Assembly (NCBI GenBank): GCA_024236295.1
Contig: JACKKT010000003.1
Span: forward strand, 1 to 64,000
Reading direction: 5' to 3'
Source of the DNA: Kordiimonadaceae bacterium
GTDB taxonomy: Bacteria; Pseudomonadota; Alphaproteobacteria; Sphingomonadales; Emcibacteraceae
Length of the DNA: 64,000 nucleotides
Each line of letters opens with the position of its first letter. Within the stretch, counting starts at the first letter, position 1. Under the pieces are notes generated by a model. It did no database searches, had not been told where the DNA came from, and worked only from the letters and a program-made list of their open reading frames with translations. This document shows, piece by piece, positions 48,871-60,110 of the stretch. Both the position numbers and the translations under genes were made by a program.

Positions 48871-49740
48871 TTAATTGCCTCCCATGCTTTCAAAATATTT
48901 GAAAAACTCACTATCAGGAGACAGAACCATTGATGTATCCCCATTTTTCATCGCATTTTTATATACTTCCATAGAACGGTAAAAAGCATAAAATTCTGCA
49001 TCCTTACTATAGGCATCGGCATATATTTTTGCAGCAATTGCATCACCTTCACCGCGAAGTTTTTCCGCATCACGAGTCGCTTCAGCAAGGATGACAGTTT
49101 CATCACGTTTTGCCTTGGACGTGATCCTGAGAGCTTCTTCCTCACCACGGGCACGGATTTCACGGGCAACCTGATTACGGTCTGCGATCATGCTTTGAAA
49201 AATAGGTGCACTATTTTCTTCAGGGAGATCAGTACGCTTAATCCTTAAGTCAACAATTTCTATTCCTAAATCAGAAGCTTCCTGAAAAACTGCATCACGA
49301 ATACTTTGGCGCAGCTCACGTCTTTCACCGCTTAACGCCTTGTTCAGTTCTTCAACCCCGAAAACTTTACGCAAATTTGAGTTTGTTATAATTGACAATC
49401 TGTTTTCAGCGCCTTTCTCATTTCGAACCGCCTGATAGACTTTCAGTGGATCCTGGATACGAAACTCGGTAAAAGCATCCACAATCATTCTTTTCTGATC
49501 GGATGTGATCGCAATAATTTCAGGCATATCCAAAATTCTAATCTGGCGGTCAAAATAAATGACATCCTGGATAAGCGGAATTTTAAAATGAAGACCGGCA
49601 TCTTTAACCGTTCTTTTCCATTCACCGAATTCCAGTACAATAGCCTGGTTCGTTTCTTTTACCTGAAACGTCGCCGCCCCGAATAATATCAATCCGCCAC
49701 CGACGATCACAAGTGCAATAATAGCTTTTATATTTCTCAT
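48871..49740 (-). CDS. hflC: FtsH modulator HflC
   Basis: SPFH/band-7 protein that with HflK forms a cage around FtsH and tunes its proteolysis. The 289-residue protein has one N-terminal membrane segment (about 5-25), an SPFH domain (QAIVLEFGEWKR...), and a helical C-terminal part with RGEEEALRITSKAKRDETVI. Its partner FtsH is encoded at 24.4 kb in this window. It is 12 bases downstream of hflK. Confidence 0.96.
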   Translation of the reverse strand: MRNIKAIIALVIVGGGLILFGAATFQVKETNQAIVLEFGEWKRTVKDAGLHFKIPLIQDVIYFDRQIRILDMPEIIAITSDQKRMIVDAFTEFRIQDPLKVYQAVRNEKGAENRLSIITNSNLRKVFGVEELNKALSGERRELRQSIRDAVFQEASDLGIEIVDLRIKRTDLPEENSAPIFQSMIADRNQVAREIRARGEEEALRITSKAKRDETVILAEATRDAEKLRGEGDAIAAKIYADAYSKDAEFYAFYRSMEVYKNAMKNGDTSMVLSPDSEFFKYFESMGGN

Positions 49741-49752
49741 CTCTCTATCCTA

Positions 49753-50823
49753 TTACTGATCGTTCGATTTTTTATTGAGTTCCGGCAATGGAAGATACGG
49801 CACAACGCCACCACCTTTATTATCAATGACGATTTTATTCGTGCCTGACAATACTTCCTGCATCGTATCAAGATATAGGCGTCTTTTTGTCACATCCTTT
49901 GCTTTTTGATATTCAGATAAAATAGCTTCAAATCGCGATGCCTGACCTTCCGCTTCGGCAATTACTTTCTGCTTATATCCTTCGGCTTCCTGTATCATAC
50001 TTGCCGCTTTACCTCGTGCCTGTGGAACAATTTTATTTTGCTCTAATTTCGCCAGACTAATCACACGTTCCCTGTCAGCTTCTGCTTTCTGTACATCGTT
50101 AAACGCATCTGAGATTTCTGCTGGTGGCTTTACATCTTCCATTTTAACCTGGGAAATTTCTATCCCGGCATCATACCGGTCTAAAATTTCCTGGGTAATC
50201 TGCATCACTTCAAGTTCAATACCGTTTTTATTATTGGTCATAACATTTTGAACATCAGTTTTTGCCACAACTTCGCGCATCGCACTTTCAGCAATGGATT
50301 TAACGCTTTCTTCCTTATCCCGTAAGTTAAACTGAAATTTGGCTGGATCACGGACTTTCCACATAATGGAAAATGGCGCATCAACAATATTTTCATCACC
50401 GGTAAGCATCTGACGTTCTTTTTGTGCCATGATGCTGTTTCCAAATCCAATCTGGATAACATTAATAGCTGTTACCTTGGTAATCTGCTTTGTTTCAAAT
50501 GGCGCTAACATAAAATGGATGCCCGGATCAGTGGTTTCAACCCATTTACCAAAACGTAAAACGATGGCCTGCTCGTCTGTATCGACAATATAAATACAAA
50601 GATATAACCAAAGGGCAACGACACCTAAAATGATAAAACTTAGGCTTTTACCACTTCCTAAATTTTCGCCGCCATCGCCACTTCCGCCGCCGCCGAATGC
50701 GCTTCTGAATTTATCCTGACCTTTTCGAATGAGCTCATCAATGTCCGGCGGTTGTCCGCCACCGCCTTTTTTGGGGCCCTGTCCCCATGGTCCACGATCG
50801 CCGCCATTATTTTGCCAAGACAT
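49753..50823 (-). CDS. hflK: FtsH modulator HflK
   Basis: Partner of HflC. The 356-residue protein has a cytoplasmic glycine-rich N-terminus (about 1-55, GPWGQGPKKGGGGQPP), a membrane segment at about 60-78, an SPFH domain with DEQAIVLRFGKWVETTDPG, and a long helical region (QARGKAASMIQEAEGYKQ). It is the first gene of the group and diverges from mrp. Confidence 0.96.
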   Translation of the reverse strand: MSWQNNGGDRGPWGQGPKKGGGGQPPDIDELIRKGQDKFRSAFGGGGSGDGGENLGSGKSLSFIILGVVALWLYLCIYIVDTDEQAIVLRFGKWVETTDPGIHFMLAPFETKQITKVTAINVIQIGFGNSIMAQKERQMLTGDENIVDAPFSIMWKVRDPAKFQFNLRDKEESVKSIAESAMREVVAKTDVQNVMTNNKNGIELEVMQITQEILDRYDAGIEISQVKMEDVKPPAEISDAFNDVQKAEADRERVISLAKLEQNKIVPQARGKAASMIQEAEGYKQKVIAEAEGQASRFEAILSEYQKAKDVTKRRLYLDTMQEVLSGTNKIVIDNKGGGVVPYLPLPELNKKSNDQ

Positions 50824-50965
50824 CTATTGCTCCTTGTAAATATTTACAGGAATTATACAATTATTCACAGAATTCCCTTTTAAAAAATTATATCTATCTT
50901 ATATGCTAACTACCGTCCTACATCAACGGTAGAACAAAGTTAATTGCACTATAGGTAAGCATGAA
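50824..50965. promoter_or_regulatory. Divergent promoter region hflK / mrp
   Basis: About 140 bases between the two starts. An inverted repeat CTACCGT (50910-50916) / ACGGTAG (50926-50932) with a nine-base loop lies 34 bases before the mrp ATG. It may be an operator or an mRNA hairpin. No firm -35/-10 pair was assigned. Confidence 0.4.
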
Positions 50966-52075
50966 ATGACAGACGTCAAGCGAGAACAGCTTTTATCAGC
51001 TCTAAAAACCATCAATCACCCTAAATTAAACAAAAATATAGTTGATCTGGGTATTGTCCAGGGGTTGGTCATCAAAGATGGCGCCGTAGGATTTGCCCTT
51101 AATATTGATCCTTCAGAGGTTGATATGATGGAAAAACTAAGAGGCAGTTGTGATAGATTACTGATGCAGATAGATGGAGTAACGAAAGTGACTTCCGTTT
51201 TGACCGCTGAACGCGACGGTAAAGATGAACAAGCAAAGCCTGGCTTCGGTGAAAAAAGAGCCTTTGGCGGACACGGCACACCGCCACCGCCGCAGGGCCC
51301 CGCAGCAATCCCAGGTGTAAAACATGTCATCGCAGTTGCCAGTGGCAAGGGGGGGGTCGGAAAATCAACAACCTCCATTAACCTTGCTCTTGCCTTTTCA
51401 AAGCTCGGTCTTAAAGCCGGTATTTTCGATCTTGATATTTATGGACCAAGTGTACCACGATTAATGGGACTTCCCGACGCCAGGCCGGAAAGCCTGGGTG
51501 ACGGCAAAATAACCCCACTGGAAAATTATGATATCGTCAGCATGTCTATCGGCTATCTTATGGAAAAAGATGCCGCCACAATCTGGCGCGGCCCCATGGT
51601 AATGGGCGCAATTCAACAAATGCTCCGTGATGTAAAATGGGATTTATTCGGTGTCCTTGATGTGCTGGTCCTTGACCTTCCACCAGGCACAGGTGATGCG
51701 CAGCTTACCATGGTGCAGAATATCAGGCTGGACGGGGCAGTGATTGTTTCAACCCCACAGGACCTGGCCCTGATAGATGCCCGAAAGGCAATTACCATGT
51801 TTGATAAAACCAATACAAATATCTTCGGCATCATTGAAAATATGAGTTACTTCATCTGCCCGCACTGCGGGGAGCGTTCCGATATTTTCAGCCATGGCGG
51901 GGCTTGCGAAACGGCAAAAGAAAAGAACATGGATTTTCTGGGATCAATCCCACTTGATATGGATATCCGTTCAAGTGCCGATGATGGCAATCCAATAGTG
52001 ATCAGCCAGCCGGAAAGTGCCCATACAAAGGCCTATATTGAAATTGCCGATAAGATACTGGAAAAATTACATTAA
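50966..52075 (+). CDS. mrp: Mrp/ApbC Fe-S cluster carrier ATPase
   Basis: P-loop NTPase that carries and delivers iron-sulfur clusters. The 369-residue protein has an N-terminal MIP18/DUF59 domain (about 5-85), a proline-rich linker, and the deviant Walker A KGGVGKS at 128-134. Further motifs are FDLDIYGPSVPRLMG, LVLDLPPGTGDAQL and the cluster-binding CxxC in FICPHCGE near 294. It converges on methylmalonyl-CoA mutase with a 17-base gap. Confidence 0.95.
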   Translation: MTDVKREQLLSALKTINHPKLNKNIVDLGIVQGLVIKDGAVGFALNIDPSEVDMMEKLRGSCDRLLMQIDGVTKVTSVLTAERDGKDEQAKPGFGEKRAFGGHGTPPPPQGPAAIPGVKHVIAVASGKGGVGKSTTSINLALAFSKLGLKAGIFDLDIYGPSVPRLMGLPDARPESLGDGKITPLENYDIVSMSIGYLMEKDAATIWRGPMVMGAIQQMLRDVKWDLFGVLDVLVLDLPPGTGDAQLTMVQNIRLDGAVIVSTPQDLALIDARKAITMFDKTNTNIFGIIENMSYFICPHCGERSDIFSHGGACETAKEKNMDFLGSIPLDMDIRSSADDGNPIVISQPESAHTKAYIEIADKILEKLH

Positions 52076-52092
52076 GTGTCAAAATTGATCGT

Positions 52093-54231
52093 TTAAAGAC
52101 TTCTATCCTCCAGAACATCAAGTATCTTTGATGCCGCTTCGGGAATATTGGTACCCGGACCGAATATGGCGCTGACACCCGCTTTATAAAGATCATCATA
52201 ATCCTGTGCCGGGATAACCCCTCCAGCTACGACCATGATATCATCTGCTCCTTCTGCTTTTAAAGCTTTGATCAGACTTGGAATAAGGGTTTTGTGGCCA
52301 GCCGCCTGTGATGAGACACCAATAATATGAACATCATTTTCAATAGCTTCGCGTGCAGTTTCGGCGGGTGTCTGAAACAGCGGTCCAACATCCACATCAA
52401 AGCCGATGTCCGCAAACGCGGTCGCAATAATTTTTGCGCCGCGATCATGGCCATCCTGCCCCATTTTTGCAACCAGTATCCGGGGGCGACGTCCTACCTT
52501 TTCCATAAATTTTGTAATTTTATCCTGAATATCCACGTAATTCTTATCCCCTTTATAGGCGGCACCATAAACACCGGAAATTGATTTAATTTCTGCACGG
52601 TGCCGTCCAAAGATCTCCTCCATGGCAGCGGAAATTTCCCCAAGAGTTGCCCTAGCCCGTGCCGCCTCAATAGCTTTTTCCAATAAATTGTCGCCTGATC
52701 TTGCCGCTTCTGTCAACGCTTCCAGCGCAGCTCGACATTTTTCTTTATCCCGGTTTTTCTTAACGGCTTTCAGTTTCTTAATCTGGGCTTTACGGACTGC
52801 GATGTTATCAATTTCAAGAATATTAATATCGTCTTCTTCCTTCAGACGGTATTTATTGACACCGACAACCGTTTCCTCGCCCCGGTCAATACGGGCCTGT
52901 TTCATGGCTGCTGCTTTTTCAATATTCAATTTGGGAAGACCTTTTTCCACTGCTTTGGTCATGCCACCCATTTCTTCTATTTCCGTAATAATTTTCCAGG
53001 CTTCCTGAACCAGCTGGTCCGTCAGGCTTTCCACATAATATGATCCGCCAAGCGGGTCAACCACATTGGTCATATTGGTTTCTTCCTGTAAAATAATCTG
53101 TGTGTTTCGGGCAATACGCGCAGAGGCATCCGTGGGGAGGGCCATAGCTTCATCAAATGAATTTGTGTGTAAGGACTGGGTGCCGCCAAGCATTGCCGCC
53201 ATGGCCTCGATCGTTGTGCGGATCACATTATTGTAGGGGTCTTTTTCTGTCAGCGAAGCCCCCGATGTCTGACAATGGGTTCTAAGCATCATGCTTTTCG
53301 GGTCTTTGGCGCCGAAATTTTCCACGATCTGTGCCCATATTGTCCGCGCCGCACGCAATTTGGCCACTTCCATAAAGAAATTCATGCCGATCGCAAAAAA
53401 GAAACTCAGACGCGGCGCAAAATCATCAATATCAAGCCCTTTTGCCATTGCGGTGCGAACATACTCCATGCCATTGGCCAGGGTATAGGCAAGCTCCTGA
53501 AGCTGGTTTGAACCTGCTTCCTGCATGTGATAACCGGAAATGGAAATACTATTATAACGGGGCATTTCCTTAGACGTATATTCAATAATATCGCCGACTA
53601 TACGCATGCTGGGTTCCGGCGGATAGATATAGGTATTACGAACCATAAATTCCTTTAAAATATCATTCTGGATGGTGCCGCTAAGCTGGCCCCGGGATAC
53701 GCCCTGCTCTTCTGCCGCAACTATATAAAACGCTAAGCACGGTATAACCGCCCCGTTCATGGTCATCGAAACCGACATTTTATCAAGCGGGATTCCGTCA
53801 AATAATATTTTCATATCCTCAACGCTATCTATGGCCACCCCGGCTTTACCCACATCGCCTTCAACCCTTGGGTGGTCACTGTCATAGCCGCGGTGCGTTG
53901 CCAGATCAAAAGCAATTGAAAGCCCCATCTGACCCGCTTCAAGATTTCGGTGATAAAAAGCATTGCTTTCTTCTGCGGTCGAAAAACCTGCATATTGACG
54001 AATGGTCCATGGCCGTCCTGCATACATACTGCCACGGACACCTCGGGTATAAGGGAAAAATCCCGGCAAATTATCCTTATGGGCAATAGACGATAGATCA
54101 TCAGCCGTATAAAGTGGCTTGACGTTAATCCCTTCAGGGGTCAACCAGTTAAGCTCATCCGGTGACTTGCCACGCAATTCGCCCGCAATAAGCTTACGCC
54201 ACTCTGAAAGTGTTTCAGGTTTTTTTGTCAC
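52093..54231 (-). CDS. scpA: Methylmalonyl-CoA mutase
   Basis: Adenosylcobalamin enzyme interconverting methylmalonyl-CoA and succinyl-CoA in propionate metabolism. The 712-residue protein has the catalytic TIM barrel ([20 protein letters not shown], near 71-90) and a C-terminal B12-binding domain with Asp593 and His595 in GQDGHDRG. It is the single-polypeptide, homodimeric type; no small subunit, epimerase or MeaB chaperone gene is in the window. With the cobalamin-dependent methionine synthase next to it, two B12 enzymes sit side by side. Confidence 0.96.
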   Translation of the reverse strand: MTKKPETLSEWRKLIAGELRGKSPDELNWLTPEGINVKPLYTADDLSSIAHKDNLPGFFPYTRGVRGSMYAGRPWTIRQYAGFSTAEESNAFYHRNLEAGQMGLSIAFDLATHRGYDSDHPRVEGDVGKAGVAIDSVEDMKILFDGIPLDKMSVSMTMNGAVIPCLAFYIVAAEEQGVSRGQLSGTIQNDILKEFMVRNTYIYPPEPSMRIVGDIIEYTSKEMPRYNSISISGYHMQEAGSNQLQELAYTLANGMEYVRTAMAKGLDIDDFAPRLSFFFAIGMNFFMEVAKLRAARTIWAQIVENFGAKDPKSMMLRTHCQTSGASLTEKDPYNNVIRTTIEAMAAMLGGTQSLHTNSFDEAMALPTDASARIARNTQIILQEETNMTNVVDPLGGSYYVESLTDQLVQEAWKIITEIEEMGGMTKAVEKGLPKLNIEKAAAMKQARIDRGEETVVGVNKYRLKEEDDINILEIDNIAVRKAQIKKLKAVKKNRDKEKCRAALEALTEAARSGDNLLEKAIEAARARATLGEISAAMEEIFGRHRAEIKSISGVYGAAYKGDKNYVDIQDKITKFMEKVGRRPRILVAKMGQDGHDRGAKIIATAFADIGFDVDVGPLFQTPAETAREAIENDVHIIGVSSQAAGHKTLIPSLIKALKAEGADDIMVVAGGVIPAQDYDDLYKAGVSAIFGPGTNIPEAASKILDVLEDRSL

Positions 54232-54311
54232 CTAATTACCCCTCTAATCCGCATTATGTTACTGATGAGTAGCATTTTACAAAATAAAAAGGAACTTCGC
54301 AAGCCTATTGA

Positions 54312-56960
54312 CTATTTTCGCACATAAGCAAGATTTGGGGCCAGCCATCTTTCCACAGTGGCCAGATCCATGTCTTTTCTTTTTGCATAATCCTCGACCT
54401 GGTCTTTAGAAATCTTCCCGATACCGAAAAACTGACTTTCAGGATGCGCCATATAATAGCCGCTAACCGATGAGGCCGGTAACATTGCCATACTATCCGT
54501 CAGTTCAATGCCGGCATTCTGCCTTGCATTCAGTAATGAAAAAAGTGCCGGTTTCTCCGTATGATCCGGACAGGCCGGATAACCGGGTGCAGGTCTTATG
54601 CCGCGAAATCTTTCTTTAATCAGGTCCTGATTATCAAAATTCTCATCCCTTGCATAACCCCAGAATTCTTTCCGAACACGAAGATGCATATGTTCCGCAA
54701 AAGATTCCGCAAGACGGTCGGCAAGTGCCTTAAGTAAGATATCATTATAATCGTCATGTGTTCCCTTAAAGAGCGCAAGCTTTTCTTCAATGCCAATTCC
54801 GGCGGTCACGGCAAACCCCCCCATATAATCATGAATACCGGTTTCTCTCGGAGCAATAAAATCAGCAAGGCACATATTGGACTTACCGCTTCTTTTTTTC
54901 ATTTGCTGACGCAGGAAATGAATGGTTTCAATTGTGTCTGATCGTTTATCATCAGAATAAAGCTCCACATCGTCCCCAACCGCATTTGCCGGCCAGAAAC
55001 CGATGACGGCCTTGGCTTTAAGCCATTTTTCATCAACAATCTTCTGTAGCATATTTTGTGCATCCTTAAATAGGTCAGATGCGCTTTTCCCCACTACCTT
55101 GTCTGTTAAAATTTGAGGATATGTTCCCGCCAGTTCCCAGGTTCGAAAGAACGGTGTCCAGTCGATGGTATTGACGAGATCGGAAAGATCATAATCCACA
55201 AAAGTTTTGAGGCCGGTAAAATTAGGCTTTTCCGGCACGTAACTATTCCAATCAATTTTAAAGTGATTTTCGCGTGCCTCAGCAATCGTGACCTGATTAT
55301 CCTTCTTGTCACGATTTTCATATTTGGTCCGAATATCAAGATATTCTTTTGCCACATCTGAACTGAATTTATCTTTCGTCGTTTCATTAAGAAGACTTCC
55401 GGCAACTCCAACCGCCCGTGATGCATCAAGCACATAAACAAGCGGTCCACTGTAATTGGGAGCAATTTTTACAGCCGTATGGACTTTTGATGTCGTTGCC
55501 CCGCCGATCAGAAGCGGCAGTTTCATATCCAGCCGTTCCATTTCAGCAGCAACAGTACACATTTCCTCCAACGACGGGGTAATAAGACCGGAAAGACCGA
55601 TCATATCGACATTTTCATCTTTGGCTTTTTGCAGAATATCTTCGCAAGGCACCATAACACCCATGTCAATCACTTCATAATTGTTGCATTGAAGCACAAC
55701 ACCTACAATATTTTTGCCGATATCATGAACATCGCCTTTAACGGTTGCCATCAATATCTTGCCGTTGGAGGATGATGTCTCACCTTCCACCTTTTCCGCT
55801 TCAATGAAGGGGAGCAGATAAGCAACCGCCTGCTTCATGACCCGTGCCGATTTTACCACCTGAGGCAAAAACATCTGCCCTGAACCAAACAGGTCACCGA
55901 CTATATTCATTCCCGCCATCAGCGGTCCTTCAATAACCTCAAGAGGACGGTCAAATTTTTGTCTGGCTTCTTCGGTATCCGCTTCAATAAAAGCGGTAAT
56001 CCCTTTAACCAGTGCATGGGAAAGCCTTTCTTCTGCGGTACCTTTCCGCCATTCAAGGTCCTCTTTCTTTTCTTCCCCAGCCTCACCTTTATATTTTTCG
56101 GCGATTTCAAGTAGTCGGTCTGTCGCATCACTGCGGCGGTTAAGAATGACATCTTCAACCCGCTCCCGCAACTCATTCGGAATTTCAGAATAAACAGTCA
56201 TCATACCGGCATTGACAATACCCATATCCATTCCTGCCTGAATGGCATGATATAGAAATACGCTATGCATAGCCTCGCGCACAGGATTATTACCCCGGAA
56301 AGAGAATGACACATTACTAACACCACCGGAAACATGACAGTAAGGCAGGTTATCCGTAATCTTACGGGTCGCTTCAATGAAATCGACCCCGTAATTATTA
56401 TGTTCCTCAATACCGGTTGCCACCGCAAATATATTGGGGTCAAAAATAATATCTTCCGGCGGAAAACCGACTTTCCCGGTCAGAATTTTATAGGACCTTT
56501 CACATATTTCATATTTCCGGTCCAGTGTATCCGCTTGCCCATTTTCATCAAAGGCCATAACGACTGTCGCTGCCCCGTACCGCTTTATCAGCTTTGCCTG
56601 ACGGATAAAAATATCCTCACCTTCCTTAAGCGAAATACTGTTAACAATTGCCTTGCCCTGCACGCATTTAAGACCCGCTTCAATGACAGACCATTTTGAA
56701 CTGTCAATCATGATCGGCACCCGTGAAATTTCAGGCTCTGATGCAATCAGATTAAGGAATTTGACCATAGCCGCTTCTGAATCAAGCATGGCTTCATCCA
56801 TATTGACATCAATGATCTGGGCTCCGGCCTCCACCTGCTGAAGTGCCACTTCAAGGGCCGCATCAAACTCGCCATTTAAAATAAGTTTTTTAAATTTTGC
56901 TGATCCGGTTACATTGGTCCGCTCACCAATATTGATAAAAATACCCTGTCTCTTTGTCAT
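54312..56960 (-). CDS. metH: Cobalamin-dependent methionine synthase, C-terminal part (pterin, B12 and activation domains)
   Basis: Carries three of the four modules of MetH. The 882-residue protein has a methyl-THF-binding barrel from residue 7 ([15 protein letters not shown]), a B12 cap and Rossmann domain with Asp410-x-His412 in [12 protein letters not shown], and an AdoMet reactivation domain with [15 protein letters not shown]. The homocysteine domain is the separate upstream gene, whose stop lies one base before this ATG. Such a split is normal in several alphaproteobacteria, for example Caulobacter, so this is not a frameshift. It is the last gene of the methionine operon. Confidence 0.95.
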   Translation of the reverse strand: MTKRQGIFINIGERTNVTGSAKFKKLILNGEFDAALEVALQQVEAGAQIIDVNMDEAMLDSEAAMVKFLNLIASEPEISRVPIMIDSSKWSVIEAGLKCVQGKAIVNSISLKEGEDIFIRQAKLIKRYGAATVVMAFDENGQADTLDRKYEICERSYKILTGKVGFPPEDIIFDPNIFAVATGIEEHNNYGVDFIEATRKITDNLPYCHVSGGVSNVSFSFRGNNPVREAMHSVFLYHAIQAGMDMGIVNAGMMTVYSEIPNELRERVEDVILNRRSDATDRLLEIAEKYKGEAGEEKKEDLEWRKGTAEERLSHALVKGITAFIEADTEEARQKFDRPLEVIEGPLMAGMNIVGDLFGSGQMFLPQVVKSARVMKQAVAYLLPFIEAEKVEGETSSSNGKILMATVKGDVHDIGKNIVGVVLQCNNYEVIDMGVMVPCEDILQKAKDENVDMIGLSGLITPSLEEMCTVAAEMERLDMKLPLLIGGATTSKVHTAVKIAPNYSGPLVYVLDASRAVGVAGSLLNETTKDKFSSDVAKEYLDIRTKYENRDKKDNQVTIAEARENHFKIDWNSYVPEKPNFTGLKTFVDYDLSDLVNTIDWTPFFRTWELAGTYPQILTDKVVGKSASDLFKDAQNMLQKIVDEKWLKAKAVIGFWPANAVGDDVELYSDDKRSDTIETIHFLRQQMKKRSGKSNMCLADFIAPRETGIHDYMGGFAVTAGIGIEEKLALFKGTHDDYNDILLKALADRLAESFAEHMHLRVRKEFWGYARDENFDNQDLIKERFRGIRPAPGYPACPDHTEKPALFSLLNARQNAGIELTDSMAMLPASSVSGYYMAHPESQFFGIGKISKDQVEDYAKRKDMDLATVERWLAPNLAYVRK

Positions 56961-56961
56961 T

Positions 56962-58017
56962 TTATATTACCTTAAAGGGTTCAAGGCCACTAAGGCGCAT
57001 ATGGGGCTCAAAATGGGGAATTTTGCGCGGCTTAATTCCGGCAACTCCGGCAGCAATCGCCTTAATATGGTCGGGGCGCGTTCCGCAGCATCCGCCAACA
57101 ATATTAAGATAACCGCTTTCGGCCCATTCTTTTAACTGAGCTGTCATTTCTTCAGGGCTTTCATCATATTCACCCATTTCGTTGGGAAGTCCTGCATTGG
57201 GATGGGCGGATACCGCAGTATCAGCAACTTTTGATAGCGCCACGACATGACGTCTCAGTTCTTTGGCACCGAGGGCACAGTTAAAACCGACACTAATCGG
57301 ATTGGCATGACGCACGCTATACCAGAAAGCTTCAGCCGTTTGGCCGGACAGTGTTCTGCCTGATGCATCGGTAATAGTACCGGAAATCATGATCGGCAGA
57401 TCCATATTTTTTTCCTCAAAAACCAACTGAACGGCGAAAATTGCGGCTTTGGCATTAAGCGTATCAAAAATAGTTTCAATCAAAATGATATCAACACCGC
57501 CATCGATAAGACCTCTGGTGGCTTCCTTATAACTTTCAACAAGCTCATCAAAGCTGATATTCCTAAAAGCCGGATCATTAACATCCGGAGATAGCGAAGC
57601 TGTACGGCTGGTTGGTCCTAATACACCCGCAACAAAACGTGGCTTATCAGGTGTTTTAGCCGTAAATTCATCAGCTGCTTTACGCGCCACTTTTGCGCAA
57701 GCAACATTAAGATCATATATGACATCTTCCATTTCATAATCTGCCTGCGAAATGCTGGTGGCGTTAAAGCTGTTGGTTTCAATAATGTCCGCCCCGGCTT
57801 CCAGAAATTTTTTATGGATTTCATAAATCAGCTCCGGCTTGGTCATGGCCAGAATATCATTATTGCCCTTAATATCTTTGGCTTTTGATTTAAAAAGATC
57901 ACCACGAAAATCTTCTTCGCCAAGTTTAAAGGACTGGATCATTGTTCCCATTGCACCGTCCAACACAAGAATGCGTGAAGCCATAGCCCGCTTCAAAAGG
58001 GCTGTTCTATCGGTCAT
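56962..58017 (-). CDS. metH: Methionine synthase, homocysteine-binding part
   Basis: Supplies the homocysteine S-methyltransferase domain. The 351-residue protein shows [12 protein letters not shown] near the start, the first zinc cysteine in VGFNCALGA, and the pair in [12 protein letters not shown]. It must act with the B12-carrying protein downstream. It overlaps the metF stop by four bases and has a one-base gap to metH part 2, so the three are tightly coupled. Confidence 0.95.
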   Translation of the reverse strand: MTDRTALLKRAMASRILVLDGAMGTMIQSFKLGEEDFRGDLFKSKAKDIKGNNDILAMTKPELIYEIHKKFLEAGADIIETNSFNATSISQADYEMEDVIYDLNVACAKVARKAADEFTAKTPDKPRFVAGVLGPTSRTASLSPDVNDPAFRNISFDELVESYKEATRGLIDGGVDIILIETIFDTLNAKAAIFAVQLVFEEKNMDLPIMISGTITDASGRTLSGQTAEAFWYSVRHANPISVGFNCALGAKELRRHVVALSKVADTAVSAHPNAGLPNEMGEYDESPEEMTAQLKEWAESGYLNIVGGCCGTRPDHIKAIAAGVAGIKPRKIPHFEPHMRLSGLEPFKVI

Positions 58018-58943
58018 GATGGTTCTCCCTCTGGTCTAATGCCTAGAATGTGGCAGATGGTATATGTAAGTTCAGCGCGATTAAGTGTATAAAAATGATA
58101 ATTTTTAACCCCGCCCTTATAAAGTTTAAGACATTGCTCAGCCGTAATCATTGACGCCACATGACGCCTGATGTCGGGTGTGTCTTCTAGGCCGGAAAAA
58201 AGATTTTCAAGCCATGCCGGCACAGTCGTTCCGCATCGTTCTGAAAAGTTTTTTGCCATATTAAAATTTGTCACCGGCATAATCCCCGGGACAATCGGGA
58301 CATCTATACCAGCAGCTAATACCTTATCCATAAAGCGGAAATAGATATCCACATCAAAGAAATACTGGGTTATGGCGCGATTAGCCCCGGCATCAATTTT
58401 TCTTTTCAGATTATCAATATCTGCACTGACATCAGCGCTATCCGGATGTTTTTCCGGATATGCCGCAACCGAAATATCAAAATCTGCTATTTTCTTTAAG
58501 CCCTTAACCAGGTCAGCCGCATTCTCATATCCTTCAGTATGAGGCTTATAAGGCTGACCTATCGTCGGCATATCGCCTCGTAAAGCGACAATGTGGCGCA
58601 CACCTTCGTCCCAATATGCACGCGCAACTTCATCAACTTCATCTTTAGTAGCCCCAACACATGTCAGATGAGCGGCAGGCGTTAACGCTGTTTCCTTTAA
58701 AATACGGGAAACCGTCTTATGGGTTCTCTCACGTGTACTTCCGCCGGCTCCGTATGTTACCGAAACCATGGACGGCCTTAAATTTTCAAGTTTCCGAATA
58801 CTATGCCACAATGTTTCTTCCATCTGCTCAGTCTTTGGCGGGAAAAATTCAAAAGAAACTTCTATACCCTGAGCACGCTCGGCAAACAGGCTAGGCAGTA
58901 AATAGTCCTTGGTATTTTTAATATTCATTCTTTTTAACTTCAT
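58014..58943 (-). CDS. metF: Methylenetetrahydrofolate reductase MetF
   Basis: Reduces 5,10-methylene-THF to 5-methyl-THF, the methyl donor for methionine synthase. The 309-residue TIM-barrel flavoprotein has [15 protein letters not shown] near residue 29, [15 protein letters not shown] near 60, [10 protein letters not shown] and ITQYFFDVD. It starts three bases after the ArsR-type regulator stop and overlaps metH part 1. Confidence 0.96.
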   Translation of the reverse strand: MKLKRMNIKNTKDYLLPSLFAERAQGIEVSFEFFPPKTEQMEETLWHSIRKLENLRPSMVSVTYGAGGSTRERTHKTVSRILKETALTPAAHLTCVGATKDEVDEVARAYWDEGVRHIVALRGDMPTIGQPYKPHTEGYENAADLVKGLKKIADFDISVAAYPEKHPDSADVSADIDNLKRKIDAGANRAITQYFFDVDIYFRFMDKVLAAGIDVPIVPGIMPVTNFNMAKNFSERCGTTVPAWLENLFSGLEDTPDIRRHVASMITAEQCLKLYKGGVKNYHFYTLNRAELTYTICHILGIRPEGEPS

Positions 58944-58946
58944 TAA

Positions 58947-59888
58947 TTATTTATTTTTTGTGGCAACCCAAATCGCAATATCAAGCTCACTTCCCCGCAT
59001 GGTTTCCGTTGAAGTGATCTGAAGACCTGTCATTTTGCACCAGTCGGTTACTTCCTTATTTGAAAAACCTAAGCGTCTGTGGGCATATTCTTCCCTTAAT
59101 TTTTCCAGCTTATGAGGAAGAAAATCGACGATAATTACCTTTCCGTCTGGACGAAGAATTCGACTGGTTTCCTTAATAGCTGCAAGCGGATCATCGGCAA
59201 AATGCAGAACCTGATGAAATAGAACAAGGTCCATACATTCATCTTTCAGTGCAAGATCATACATGTCCCCTTGGCGAACCTGCATATGGCTTATGGTTTT
59301 ATTTTCAAGATGTGATCTTGCAATTGCAAGCATGTCACGACTAAGATCAATACCTGTTCCATGAGCCGCCCGCCCGGCAAAGAGTTCAAGCATTCGTCCT
59401 GTGCCTGTCCCTACATCAAGCAAGTCATTTATTTCCATATCTGCCGAAATTTTCAGCAGATAATCTTCAACCAGTTTTTCCGGCACATAAAGTGATCTTA
59501 TTTTATCCCAGTTTGCAGCATTTTCCCTGAAATATTTTGCCGCCTTTTTATCTCTCTCTTTTTTTACTTCTGCCAGTCTCTCCTGATCATGCTGTAAAAT
59601 CTGATCAGAATAAGGAATATAGCCGAGAAATGCTTTTGCCAATTTTGCGTTGGCACCATCATCGGCCAATCGATAAAATATCCACGTTCCTTCGCGATGC
59701 CTCTCAAGAAGGCCTGCTTCACATAATAGTCTTAAATGTCTGGAAATTCTTGGCTGACTTTGTCTAAGTACAGATACTAATTCTGTTACTGTTAGCTCTC
59801 CGGTTTTAAAAAGCGCAAGTATTCGTAAACGCGTTTCTTCACCAGCCGCTTTTAAAGCACTAAGTAAATCATCCAAGCTAAGTTCCAT
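58947..59888 (-). CDS. ArsR-family regulator fused to a SAM-dependent methyltransferase
   Basis: Predicted regulator of the met operon it heads. The 313-residue protein has an ArsR winged helix (about 5-85: LKAAGEETRLRILALF, SQPRISRHLRLLCEAGLLE) and a C-terminal class I methyltransferase domain (motif LLDVGTGTGRMLELFAG near 158, then DLVLFHQVLHFADDP). ArsR-type regulators of methionine genes in alphaproteobacteria (called SamR in comparative studies) have been described; this protein fits in context and fold. The SAM pocket may sense SAM or SAH instead of catalysing. GGAGA eight bases before the ATG at 59888 fixes the start. Confidence 0.85.
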   Translation of the reverse strand: MELSLDDLLSALKAAGEETRLRILALFKTGELTVTELVSVLRQSQPRISRHLRLLCEAGLLERHREGTWIFYRLADDGANAKLAKAFLGYIPYSDQILQHDQERLAEVKKERDKKAAKYFRENAANWDKIRSLYVPEKLVEDYLLKISADMEINDLLDVGTGTGRMLELFAGRAAHGTGIDLSRDMLAIARSHLENKTISHMQVRQGDMYDLALKDECMDLVLFHQVLHFADDPLAAIKETSRILRPDGKVIIVDFLPHKLEKLREEYAHRRLGFSNKEVTDWCKMTGLQITSTETMRGSELDIAIWVATKNK

Positions 59889-59920
59889 AATCTTGTTCTC
59901 CAAGCATTTTCATAATAAAG

Positions 59921-59940
59921 AAATATATAAAGATATATTT
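59921..59940. promoter_or_regulatory. Perfect palindrome, likely ArsR-type operator of the met operon
   Basis: AAATATAT and ATATATTT flank four bases on the complement strand (8-4-8, perfect). It is 33-52 bases upstream of the regulator ATG. AT-rich inverted repeats of this size are typical ArsR-family operators. Autoregulation is inferred. Confidence 0.62.
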
Positions 59941-60110
59941 ATATAATGTAAATAACATTAATGTGATCAGTATTTGTCCCATTGTGATTTGACTATTTTT
60001 ATAGAATTCCCAAATAATAGGCATATAGAACGGTAAACGAACCTATAAATTTGCCTTAAATGATAACGTATTTTCTCTTGGCAGATTTAAGAGATTATAA
60101 AGGAACGAAC

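Noticed and set aside
54312..58017. Frameshifted or broken metH
   Set aside because: The split lies exactly between the homocysteine and pterin modules, both parts have good starts, and the same split is known in other alphaproteobacteria.
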